Of a stretch of 64,000 bases of DNA, positions 1 to 8,848 are shown piece by piece. Both the position numbers and the translations under genes were made by a program. This stretch comes from Aquatica leii (Eukaryota > Arthropoda > Insecta > Coleoptera > Lampyridae), in the NCBI GenBank assembly GCA_035610365.1, contig CM069432.1:22196354-22260353 (forward strand), in the 5' to 3' direction. The notes under the pieces were generated by a model. The model saw only the letters and a list, made by a program, of their open reading frames with translations. It was not told the DNA's origin and searched no databases. Position 1 is the first letter of the stretch; every line of letters begins with the position of its first letter.

Positions 1-130
1 CCTATCATAACAAGATGGGTAACTTGGTTATCTGCTTGTATTTTTTATGCCACACATTTTTATTTAAAGAGGTACAGTTCATACTATAATCTGACATGTC
101 TTATACATTGATTCAATTGTCTTACTTCAG

Positions 131-513
131 GTGGTTGAATTATTTGACGAGACTGCTTCTGCAGCAATTGCTAAATCTCAAAAAGCTTTTAATGACGAAG
201 CTGTTAAGAGAGGAATAGTTTTTATAAAAACACATATCCGGCATTCCTGACGAATTAAAGAAGCTAGAAAAAAGCGAAACCGCAATCATCGAATCTTTCG
301 CTGCATTCGAAAGAATAAGAGCAATTATAAGAGCATGTCCAGGGACTATAGAAAAAAAATTAATCAAAAACTGGAATCCGTCACATCAAAAAACCCTTCC
401 TTTGACCTCTTTAAACAACTGACTGAAATTCAAAAAGGGGAGGTCATGAAGCATCAACAGAAAATATCTTTAACAATAACGGAAACATCGGCATTAAAAT
501 TTGCGCCACTAAT
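131..513 (+). pseudogene. hAT-type transposase remnant, upstream part
   Basis: Translation gives an opening VVELFDETASAAIAKSQKAF, then GIPDELKKLEKSETAIIESF, then KINQKLESVTSKNPSFDLF. The order of a VxxFD start, an IPxxLxxLExS helix and a KxxxVxxKNPxF segment is what I know from insect hAT-derived transposase-like proteins. At least two frame changes are needed (near 235 and 335), so it is dead. It begins just after a splice-acceptor-like ttacttcag (122-130). The last codons before the LTR run straight into the C-terminal dimerisation block found at 6667 once the LTR element and one target copy are removed. Family assignment rests on motif memory; the join is seen in the sequence. Confidence 0.6.
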
Positions 514-674
514 TGTTGTGTATTATAGATGTTAGTAAAAAGGTTGGCAACGGCGCAATATATATAAGTTTTTAATGTAAAGTGACAAGCTGTACAATAA
601 TATAAGATTAATAAACTACGTTAAATATACTGACTTTAAATACATAAAATACAAGTATAACAAGAAATACAACA
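514..674 (+). repeat. 5' LTR of the gypsy element (161 bp)
   Basis: Begins TGTTGTGTATTAT and ends AAATACAACA. It contains an AATAAA polyadenylation-like signal near 610 and a short TA repeat. It matches the copy at 6493-6666 apart from four substitutions, a 7-bp duplication and a 6-bp TA expansion in the 3' copy. Confidence 0.92.
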
Positions 675-690
675 TGGCGCAGTTGGTAGG
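675..690 (+). other. Primer-binding site, tRNA-Ser type
   Basis: TGGCGCAGTTGGTAGG follows the LTR directly. Its first 11 bases match, with one mismatch (T for C), the complement of a tRNA-Ser 3' end (acceptor CGACTGC, discriminator G, CCA). This is the primer type I associate with the 17.6/297 group of insect gypsy elements. Confidence 0.75.
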
Positions 691-808
691 ATTTTAAAAA
701 ACAAGTGGTAATCATGGACGATTACTGAAAAATAAAAAGAAGATTAGGAGTGAGGTTATAACCGCGTGGCATAGAAACAAGTTAATTTACACAATAAATA
801 TAATAAAT

Positions 809-1350
809 ATGGAAACTAAAGTGCCGGAGGCAATGTGTTTTGGAGGAAATCTAGGAGAAAATTTAAAAAAATTTAAGCAACGATTAGAAATTTATTTGTT
901 AGCTAGTAGGCAGAACAAAAAAGATAGTAACGTTAAAGTGGCAATTCTGTTGAATATTATAGGTGATGAAGGTATTGACATATATAATAACTTCAAGCTA
1001 AATGATGAAGACAAAAACAATTATGAAAAAGTTATAAGGAGTTTGAATCATATATGAACCCCAAAACAAATGTAATATACGAGCGGTTTGTGTTCTACAA
1101 TAAACAGCAAGAAGAAGGTGAATCATTTGATCATTTAGTTCAAGAGATCAAAAAACTTTTTAAATCTTGTGAATTTGGAGAGCAAGAGGAAAATATGTTA
1201 CGAGACAAAATTGTACTGGGTATCAGAGATAAGAGGGTACAAGAGAAATTATTAAATACTGAAGATTTGAAACTAGAAAATTCCATTAAAATTTGTAGAA
1301 GTAATGAGGTTACAAAAGAACAACTGAAAATAATTCAAGACAGTGCGACA
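809..1350 (+). pseudogene. Gag, N-terminal part (frameshifted)
   Basis: Starts METKVPEAMCFGGNLGENLK; a second frame carries MNPKTNVIYERFVFYNKQQ, then GESFDHLVQEI, a CEFG motif, and MLRDKIVLGIRDKRVQEKLL. This pattern (NP-x-N-x2-YERF...F, GESxDxF, C-FG, RDxIVxGI) is the core of insect gypsy Gag with few acidic or basic extremes. One frameshift lies near 1040-1053, where SLNHI-stop in one frame is replaced by FESYM in the other. The coding sequence stops at 1350, where a DNA transposon is inserted, and resumes at 3080 with the zinc knuckle. Confidence 0.8.
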
Positions 1351-3074
1351 CACAGTGGGAGAATGAGCAATTCTAGGAATTAATAATTCATTTTTATGAC
1401 TATCGCCAATTGTGTTTGTTTTTTTTTAAACAACAAAAAGATAATAAAGTTACATTGTTTCGTTAGTAAAAAAGTGATTAGCATGCCTAGTCTTGAATGA
1501 CACATCGTCAAACTTAAGTGATATATTAATCTATCTTTACAAGTTTGTCAGTCCATTTTTGTTCGTCAAACTAAAATAATTACTACGAAAATTCAAAGCA
1601 GGATACAATTGATCTATCAAGTGTTCCTTGTACCTCAAGGTATGTATTAATTTTGCAATATATAGATTTGTTAAAATACTTATTCATATTGTACAAAATA
1701 AGTACTTCATTTCCAATAGTAAAAAATGTGTAATTTTTATATTATAATCAATTCTAAGAGACCTAAACTACAAAAATTCATGAAATGCCGGCCAATTGTT
1801 ACTATGCTCTTTTAGTATAGACCATTGGCTTTCCAGTTCAAGTAAAACAAATTGCACCTTTTTGCTCTTTAACTGTGTACAATTTTTTTCAGAAAACATG
1901 GCGGTATCTTACAGAGAACTGTTCGGAGTTTGGCGCAGAGTAAATGCAACGACAAAAAAATTTATCCAATAGTGATAATTAAAGACTATGTCAAAAAACC
2001 AAGCAAATTTTGCGAACTTTTATACGTAGATTAAGTCAAAAGTGGTTAAAAGCCAATAGCAGTTTACAAAAATTTAAAGTGCAAAATGAATAATGGCTGG
2101 CAAAAGATATTATTTTGCCAACCTTTGCATCGACAATAATTTTACCGGAACCAAAAGCATCAGACATACCACGACCATCAACACGAAAACCTGGTCGCCA
2201 TTTGAAAAGGTTTACTGAAGTAAGTGACCAATCTAAACGAAAATTTATTTCTTGTTGAAAAAGGTCTCTCATAAGATGTAGCAAGTTTACATAAATCTAG
2301 AAAAAAAAGCTGCTAAGATTTTAAACAAACTGGAAACCACACCAAAAGGAGCGTCCAAAATTAAGAAAGCTTTCCATTCTCTTGCAAAATGCATAATACT
2401 GTACACACCAGAAAAAGCATTGACTTTATACATAGACGGGCATTACATAAAAAATTCTTACATGTTGATGCAGTCTGGCATAACTGCATAACAGTCACTG
2501 ATATGTCAACTGAAGTAAGGTTACAAAGTCTCGTTGATCATACTGTTTAGAGACTCATAAAAGCTTAAAAAGATGTTGTGGATCACATAGTCGCCACTTC
2601 TTAAGGTTTTTCAATTATATACAAATGGGCCTGCGATAAAAGTGCAAACCACTCTACGTATAAACAGCAGCTTATTTTACAGGCCAAAGAAGACAAAGAC
2701 AATGATTGATGGCAAAACCTTTTCTGTTATCTTAGAATAATCATCACAAAATTGTGGAATTTGTGGAGCAACACCAAAAATGAGGAATAATTTAGAAAGT
2801 CTTATAAATTGTCAACCGGATGCGACTATGTAGTCATTACCTTTCTACATTACATGTGTAGATACAGTGTTTTGAGTGTGTACTGCACATTTCGTATCGT
2901 CTTACTGTTATGAAGTGGCACATTTGTAGTCAAACTGAACTGAATTTTAGTTTTTTGTATTACAATTATATTATAACAAATTATAAGAAGATTAATGAAG
3001 TATTTGTCATCAAAAACAATTTTTTTGCAAACTCGTAATTAATATTTTCTAAAATTGAGATTTCTCCCACTGTG
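1351..3074 (+). mobile_element. Transib-like DNA transposon inserted in gag
   Basis: Perfect 13-bp terminal inverted repeats CACAGTGGGAGAA / TTCTCCCACTGTG lie at 1351-1363 and 3062-3074, with imperfect pairing continuing to about 40 bp. The insert is flanked by a 5-bp duplication cgaca (1346-1350, 3075-3079). CACWRTG termini with 5-bp duplications are the hallmark of Transib, the superfamily related to RAG1. Broken transposase coding lies inside. Gag sequence continues on both sides, confirming an insertion. Length is 1724 bp, short of an autonomous element as I recall them, so it is a decayed or internally deleted copy. Confidence 0.8.
1895..2880 (+). pseudogene. Transib/RAG1-like transposase remnant
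   Basis: Fragments in several frames read in order: PRPSTRKPGRHLKRFTEV (about 2168-2222); TPKGASKIKKAFHSLAK and YTPEKALTLYIDGHYIKNSY (about 2340-2465); TDMSTEVRLQSLVDHTV (about 2497-2549); and YKWACDKSANHSTYKQQ (about 2619-2668). The last resembles the first catalytic-Asp motif (KxxCD...S) of Transib and RAG1-like transposases. Stops and frameshifts are frequent, and the downstream catalytic residues are not recognisable. Assignment is from motif memory and agrees with the CACAGTG termini. Confidence 0.6.
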
Positions 3075-3079
3075 CGACA

Positions 3080-3567
3080 GTCTCACATTAGATGTAGTCA
3101 TTGGAAACCGAAGAGGTGCTGCAGAGGTGGATCGAAGTAAATTATATACTGCTGGAGAATATGTGTGTGCCACAATGCATAGTAAGAATAAATGTCCTGC
3201 TTTTGGAAAAGCATGCCAAAGATGTGGGAAGCTAAATCATTTCCGTAGCTGTTGTAGGGTGAAAATGGTTAGAGATGTGAGGCAAGCTAGTGACACCAAC
3301 GAAGATGGGGAATCAGTATTTATAGATGTTGTGAGTATTGTTTCTAACAAGTTAAAATGTGTAGATGCCATAACGTGGTATGAAAAAATTCATATAGGCT
3401 CAGGAATTGTACAGTTTAAATTGGACACTGGAGCCGATGTGAATATATTACCAATTGGAATTTTTGAACAATTGAATTGCAAAGAAAAAATTGAAAGTTC
3501 AGAAATAATTTTACAGTCTTATGGGACACAAAATTCAATTGTTAGGAAATGCCAATATTACTTGTAA
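3080..3567 (+). pseudogene. Gag zinc knuckle and aspartic protease of the gypsy element
   Basis: Within this frame, C-rich sequence with CPAFGKACQRCGKLNHFRSC is the nucleocapsid zinc-binding part (about 3195-3254). FKLDTGADVNILP is the retroviral-type aspartic protease active site (DTGA, about 3418-3456). The frame closes at a stop at 3565-3567. A second frame continues the protease C-terminus (GNANITCK, then a TAA) into RT, so a frameshift lies near 3545. The segment begins directly after the right target copy of the Transib-like insertion. Confidence 0.78.
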
Positions 3568-4196
3568 GTAAAGGGGAAGTACTAAAATTATTAAGTTTGC
3601 TATTGTCAATTGTAAATCGACACCACTGTTAGGCTTGAGAACTTGCATAGAATTAGGTTTAATAAATATGGTTGATAGCATTAGTTATGTTGATAAAGAT
3701 AGTTTTGTTACAGATAATTTGGATTTGTTTACAGGTTTAGGTAAATTTAATGATACATGTACAATTAGTTTAAAATCAGATGCTATCCATGTTACAAGAC
3801 CACCTAGGAGGGTACCTTTGGCGATTACTACAAAATTAAAACAGACACTAACTAAACTGGAGAATGAAGTTGTAATTGAAAAATGTAATGGGGTAGTAGA
3901 ATGGGCCAGTAATTTAGTTATTGTAGAAAAACCTAATGGTTCTCTCAGGGTGTGTTTAGATCCGGCCGATCTTAACAAATGTATTAAACGTGAGTATTAT
4001 CTTATACCGACAGTTGAAGAAATTTGTGCAAAATTTAAAGGTAAAGGATGTTTTACAGTATTAGACCTTAAGGATGGGTTTTATCAGGTTAAACTTGATA
4101 ACAATTCTAGTAAGCTGTATACATTTAGTTCGCCTTTTGCCTTTTATTCTTTTAAAAGGCTACCATTTGGTAGTGTAGTAGTGTCTAGTACAGAAT
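3545..4196 (+). pseudogene. Reverse transcriptase fingers/palm fragment, truncated before the YxDD box
   Basis: Contains KPNGSLRVCLDPADLNKCI, IPTVEEICAKFKGKGCFTVLDL, DGFYQVKLD (first catalytic Asp in LDLKDGF) and FKRLPFG. Normal gypsy RT continues with PEIFQ and a YxDD box about 50 residues later. Here translation ends in SSTE-stop at 4196, and the next recognisable residues are from RNase H (YVTHH / YASRSLIEAEK). The deletion removed the YxDD catalytic pair, the RT thumb and connection, and the start of RNase H. The copy therefore cannot encode an active polymerase. Confidence 0.82.
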
Positions 4197-4314
4197 AGCA
4201 AAATTGTATGTTACGCATCACGTAGTTTGATCGAAGCTGAAAAAAAAATAAGCTCAGATTGAAAAATAGTATTTAGCAGTTCTCTTTGCAATTAAAAAAT
4301 TCCATAACTATATA
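4197..4314 (+). pseudogene. RNase H fragment, left of the MITE
   Basis: YASRSLIEAEKK in one frame and AQIEK, stop, YLAVLFAIKKFHNYI in another give the familiar RNase H core (S-R-x-L-x-x-x-E-x2-Y, then E-K-E-xLA-x2-A-x2-KFxxYIxG). One frameshift and one stop are present. The sequence breaks after the codons for NYI, exactly where the inserted MITE begins, and the partner sequence resumes after 4896. Confidence 0.8.
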
Positions 4315-4894
4315 CACTACCGGCCATAAATGAGGGATCACCGGTCCATCTATTCATTATTCTGTCTTTCTACCTGTTTTTATGATCATAATAAAATAAA
4401 AACTTCTGTATTTGTAAATAATAATAAACTGTTAATTATAGAATTATTGTATATTACAGAAGAAAACATTTCAAGTAAAACATAAAAAAAAAAAATCTTG
4501 TCGCAAGCAGTTTGTGGTCACAGCTGCTGTTTACATATTCTTTCATAAATGTTTAGTTAAGTTGGTTTACACCATTTTATTACTGTAATAGCTATAATAA
4601 TACATTATTTATGCCATTAGTATACTATTCCCTATATTAGCTACGAAATATTAGTCTACATTTAAAAATTGCGAAAGCAGGAGCTGAAACGTGCGTTCCG
4701 CGTGAAAATTATAAAAAAAATAGTTTAAAAAAATCAATCATCCCAAAACGAACCGAACTAAGTCCGGGAACACGTCGCGTCACTTTACATAAAGAAAGTA
4801 ATTCCTTGCGAAACTACGTTTCTTTTTAAATATACTTGCTGTATAGCAATTTTGTGCAATTTTTGTAGTGATCCCTGACTTTTGGCCGGTAGTG
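4315..4894 (+). mobile_element. Tc1/mariner-like MITE (580 bp) in RNase H
   Basis: Inverted ends CACTACCGGCCATAAATGAG and, read from the other side, CACTACCGGCCAAAAGTCAG, extending to about 27 bp with GGGATCAC. They are flanked by TA on both sides (4313-4314, 4895-4896). CACTACCGGCC termini with a TA target are typical of Tc1/mariner elements. Removing the insert plus one TA restores the RNase H reading frame exactly. No transposase motif is visible inside, so it is non-autonomous. Confidence 0.85.
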
Positions 4895-6459
4895 TATATG
4901 GCAAAAAAGTAATAGTTTGGTCTGATCATTTACCTTTAATTACAATAAATAAAAAAAATGTGTGTGACATAGTGTCACCCAGACTTCAAAGGATTAAGTT
5001 GAAGTTAATTAAATATGATATTGATATTAAATATATTCCTGGTAAAGAGCTACATGTAGCAGATTTGTTATCACGAAATTTTTTAAATGATAAAGTAGAA
5101 GAAGACCCCTCTATGATCGAAGTTGTTCACAATGTGCATTGCGTTGTAAATATTTCTGACTCAAGGAAAATGCAATTTCAAAAAGAAAGTGAAGATGATC
5201 CTATTTTGAAGGAAATTTTGTATTACTGTAATAGTGAGTGGCCTAGTAGAAAGAATAACATGTCCCCTATTGTAAAACATTATTTTGGATTAAGAGCTGA
5301 GTTGCATGTCATTGATAAAATATTATTTTATAAGAATAGAATTGTCGTCCCAAACTCATTAAGGAGCGACATGATGAAAATTGTTCATGAGGCCCATTTT
5401 GGCATGACAAAATCAAAGTCAAGAGCTAGGGAAACTTTTTACTGGCCAAACATGTGTAAAGATATTGAAAATTATGTTGCTAAATGTAAAATATGTGAAA
5501 AATACAGACCAGCAAATATTAAAGAAACTGTGATCTCGCATACAATACCAGTACGCCTATTCAAAAAAAATGCATCAGATATATATCTGTGAATTTGGGG
5601 GAAAATCATATTTGGTGGTTTTTGATTTTTATTCAAAGTGGTTGGAGATTATTCCCATCGTTAGTAAAACATCTGTAGAATTACAAAATAAATTTAAAAC
5701 GCTCTTTTCAACTCATGGCATACCAGATGAATTAATATCTGATAATATGCCGTATTCATTTGAATTTAAAAAGTTTGCTGAAGAATTTGGTTTTAAGGTT
5801 ACCACTAGCAGTCCAAATTATCCTCAAAGTAATGGGTTTGCAGAGAGCGGAGTAAAGAAGCTAAACGAATTTTAAGAAAAGGTTGTGATATAAACATTGC
5901 TTTGTTAAACTATCGTAATACAGTGGTTGAAAGTGTTGGTTATTCTCCCGCCCAGTTATTAATGGGTCGACGTTTAAAGACAAAACTACCCGTGTTAAAT
6001 GAAATGCTAAGTCCTGAAACTAAAAATAATTATGAGCTTGTACATAAAAGGTTAACTGACAAACAAAATTTAACAAAATTATATTATGATAAGAAGGCTA
6101 AAGAGAGGGAGGATTTTAAACCTGATGAAAATATAGTCATGAAAAATGGAAACGAATGGCAAACAGCTAAAATTATAGAAAAACACACAGCACCTAGGTC
6201 ATATATTGTAAAAGATAGTAATAATAGAATTCTACGAAGGAATAGTGCACACCTGAGAAAATCATTAAATGAATACTCACCCGAAAGTCTAAATGACTGG
6301 AATAAATATGTAGAAAGTAAGAATAGTAGTAGTGAATTGAGTAGTAGTAGAATGTCAAACTATGAAAATAATAATGTAACTTCTCCAGGTGAAAAAGAGA
6401 GAAAATCCAGTCGTGTTGTCAAACGATCAGCTAGGTTAAATGACTATACATTGTATTAA
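4895..6459 (+). pseudogene. RNase H C-terminus and integrase of the gypsy element (frameshifted)
   Basis: GKKVIVWSDHLPLITINKK and YIPGKELHVADLLSRNFL are the RNase H end. Integrase follows: HEAHFG...CKICEKY forms the HHCC zinc site. The DDE core is spread over two frames: ASDIY / FGGKSYLVVFDFYSKW, then ISDNMPYSFEF, then NYPQSNGFAESG. The third frame gives LNYRNTVVESVGYSPAQLL and the C-terminal domain, ending SSRVVKRSARLNDYTLY at 6459. Frameshifts lie near 5580 and 5872. The usual DNG after the second Asp is DNM here. Apart from the frameshifts the domain is well preserved, unlike RT. Confidence 0.85.
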
Positions 6460-6480
6460 TGTTAATGTAGGTATTAAGTT

Positions 6481-6492
6481 AAAAGGAGGGGA
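6481..6492 (+). other. Polypurine tract
   Basis: AAAAGGAGGGGA lies directly before the 3' LTR start TGTTGTG, the position required for the plus-strand primer. Confidence 0.8.
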
Positions 6493-6666
6493 TGTTGTGT
6501 ATTATTGATGTTAGTAAAAAGTAAAAAGGTTGGCAACGGCGCAATATATATATATATAAGTTTTTAATGTAAAGTAACAAGCTGTACAATAATATAAGAT
6601 TAATAAACTACGTTAAATATATTGACTTTAAATACATAAAATACAAGCATAACAAGAAATACAACA
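6493..6666 (+). repeat. 3' LTR of the gypsy element (174 bp)
   Basis: Same ends as the 5' LTR. It carries a 7-bp duplication (gtaaaaa) and a longer TA run, accounting for the 13-bp length difference. The following five bases, ctaac, are the target copy. Confidence 0.92.
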
Positions 6667-6795
6667 CTAACATCTTGTGATGTCGAAAGAACTTTTTCCT
6701 TCTATAAAAATATTTTAAATGATAAAAGGCAACAGCTTCTTGGTCAAAATATTGAAAAATATTTGATTTGTGCTTGGAAAAATAATAGCACTTAA
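6667..6795 (+). pseudogene. hAT-type transposase remnant, C-terminal dimerisation block
   Basis: Reads LTSCDVERTFSFYKNILNDK, then RQQLLGQNIEKYLICAWKNN to a TAA at 6793-6795. SCDVERxFSxYKxIL followed by R-x2-L-x-x-N-I-E-K is the conserved C-terminal hAT dimerisation region. The frame is continuous with the ALKFAP codons that end at 508 once the LTR element is excised. This end of the gene is undamaged. Confidence 0.75.
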
Positions 6796-7445
6796 TCCGC
6801 TCTTTACTTATCAAACAAAACTGTACACATTTATTAAAATTCATGAAGCTCCAATGAACTGTCAAGGATATTAAGTAATAGTCAATGCCAAATAAGAATC
6901 CATACTGTATAAATTTTAAAAAAAATACTTCAAGAATTTTTAGAACACATAGCCTACTAAAATTTAGTAAAAAGCCAGTTATTACTTGTATAATTTTCAA
7001 ATCGTAGTATTAAAAAAATAAAACTATTTCAGCAATTCCAAAATATAGTTTATTACTAGTAAATAAAATGTTTGGGTATTTATATATTACAACTTACCAA
7101 CAAAACTCTTAAGGGATCTTATTTGGCAAAACTATTATTTATTGAATTCACTTTAAATACACTATTTACTATTTGTTTTCCTTCACACCTCTATAAAATA
7201 AAAGAAAAAGTTGTAGAATAAAAAAATAAAATAACACCGCACAATTAATAACCACAACCATGTGCACTCTCCCAGGAGAAGTGATCAACTGATGTTGAGC
7301 CAAGCCCAGACAAAGTCAGACAAGAAATCTCATGGTCTTGACTATTGATGGCTTTCTAATCTGAGTCTACTCTTCCAGTTGTGACATGAAAATATGCAAG
7401 CCTTCTTTTGAAGCGACACCTAATTCAATAAAATAATTGTTTTCC
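6796..7445. other. AT-rich non-coding stretch
   Basis: No credible coding region, RNA gene or repeat boundary was recognised. The minus-strand open frame across 6608-7000 is antisense to the LTR and the transposase remnant and looks accidental. Confidence 0.6.
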
Positions 7446-8189
7446 TACAGGGTGCATTAAAAGTTGATAATAAACAATAGGCTTAGGTATTTTGACTAAA
7501 AACCTTATTCGTGCATTTTCGTCAAAATTTTGGTTCACAATACAATTTAAATGCAAGTGAGCCCATTAGAATCCCATAATAATACTTTAAAAATCCACTA
7601 ATTAAAACATAATTTTTTTAAAATTTTCAAAACTACGCATTTTTTGAAATTGCAAACTAAATTTTCAGTTCGAATTTGAAAAAAATATTTTCCTCAATAT
7701 ATTGTGTTGTATATCAAATTAAAGGGCATAAAAAAGCAACAAAATTACACCACTCTTATCTCTCTAAGTCAACTAGGAGAGCTACAATTATAATTTAAAA
7801 AAGTCAGTCGAGCGTTTTTTTGAGTTTTTTGAGAACTTTACATAGCTTTAAATCCTAAACGGATAAACATTCTTCAATGAAATTTTGTATTTTTTTTTAG
7901 TTTTAACAAAGACTAAAAGTGTGCAAAATTTCAACCAAATCTGAAATGGTGATGAAAAAAAATTAATAAAATTGTGTTGTTTTGGGATAGACTCAAAAAT
8001 TTTTGATTGGTCGCCATTTTGTTATTTGATAAAATAAAAAATAATTGTAAATACAAATGTTTGAGAACTGAAAGCAAATGCTTGTTTTAAAAAGTCATTA
8101 AAATGAGGGAGTAATGACGATTTTTCGAAAAATAAAAAAACGCCTATGAGCTGAGGCTTCAAATCAAAAATTATTATTAACACCCTGTA
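7446..8189. mobile_element. Possible non-autonomous element with TACAGGGTG inverted ends
   Basis: TACAGGGTG at 7446-7454 and its reverse complement CACCCTGTA at 8181-8189 face each other. Both are followed inward by similar AT sequence (cattaaaag / ttaataata). The interior is AT-rich without coding potential. ACAGGGTG-ended repeats are common in insect genomes as far as I recall. No target duplication is evident, and a third ACAGGGTG lies at 9040, so the pairing could be chance. Confidence 0.35.
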
Positions 8190-8487
8190 TAGTATACCAA
8201 AGAGAACCAGATAATGGAAATGAAATAGAAATAACCATCTGGAAAAAACAGAGAAAACCAAGTGCTATGAGTTTAAAGAGTGCAACTGCATAAGAGAAAG
8301 AAAGAATAAAGATAAGATCCATGATGGGTCAATCTTTATGCTAACGATTGAACTAAAAACCATATGACCTACGAAATATTCGTTGTTTACATTATGCAAT
8401 TTTAAAATTGGAACAAGTTTTGTTTATTTGGCACCAAGTATAGTTTATTCGACTTCTACCGTAAGATAATATAAAAATAAGGATTAC

Positions 8488-8848
8488 CTGCTAGCAGTTG
8501 TAATGGACTTAGTAATTTAAGATTTTCGACGACGTTATCTGATATTTTAAACGGCATTTGTAATTTGTTATTCTTCACATTCTCGTCGTCATTTTTGTTC
8601 CTATCGATGTTGTTGTTAGGGCCGTAATGTTTCCGAGTGAAGACACAGTTGCCGGGTTCTTCGAACTTAAAAGTAACAGTGTTTTGATTCTCGATGTACG
8701 TGGAGCTGTGCGGGTGGACGAAAGAATCTATACTTGCGGAAGCCATTAAATCTAATCCACTGTGAAAGGATGGAGATTTAGGTATTCCCATTGGGGATGT
8801 GTCGCGGCAGCCCATAACATGACTTTGCGCGAAAGTCGAATGCACCAT
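8488..8848 (-). CDS. Candidate 5' coding exon of an unrecognised host gene
   Basis: A 120-residue frame starts MVHSTFAQSHVMGCRDTSPM at 8848 and runs to a good donor CAG|GTAATC (intron from 8487). The exon is 361 nt and ends in phase 1. Composition is balanced and protein-like: a Ser/His-rich start, an acidic Asn/Lys-rich middle (NNNIDRNKNDDENVKNN), and LKLLSPLQLLA at the end. No domain is recognised. The frame is also open about 20 codons upstream of the ATG. The next exon would lie to the left, where only transposon debris is seen, so the rest may be beyond the window or the exon may be orphaned. Confidence 0.45.

Larger units (their letters stand above)
514..6666 (+). mobile_element. Decayed Ty3/gypsy LTR retrotransposon
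   Basis: The element is bounded by LTRs starting TGTTGTG and ending TACAACA, with near-identical 5-bp flanks ctaat (509-513) and ctaac (6667-6671). Order inside: PBS, gag, zinc knuckle, protease, RT, RNase H, integrase, polypurine tract, which is the Ty3/gypsy order. Every ORF is broken by frameshifts or stops, the second half of RT is deleted, and two DNA transposons sit inside it. The LTRs differ by about 4 substitutions and two indels over 161 aligned bases, so the insertion is moderately old. It landed in a hAT transposase remnant. Confidence 0.9.

Noticed and set aside
2036-2284. 82-residue minus-strand frame
   Set aside because: Antisense to the Transib-like transposase fragments; no recognisable protein.
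1351-3074. hAT-type element in gag (CAGTGGGAG ends)
   Set aside because: The 8-bp flanks needed for hAT do not match, whereas CACAGTG ends with 5-bp cgaca copies fit exactly.
3685-3978. 97-residue minus-strand frame
   Set aside because: Lies antisense to the recognisable RT sequence.
6608-7000. 130-residue minus-strand frame
   Set aside because: Antisense to the 3' LTR and the hAT C-terminal block; low-complexity, Phe/Tyr/Leu-rich AT translation.
8022-8261. 79-residue minus-strand frame
   Set aside because: Phe-rich translation of AT-rich DNA inside the possible non-autonomous element.
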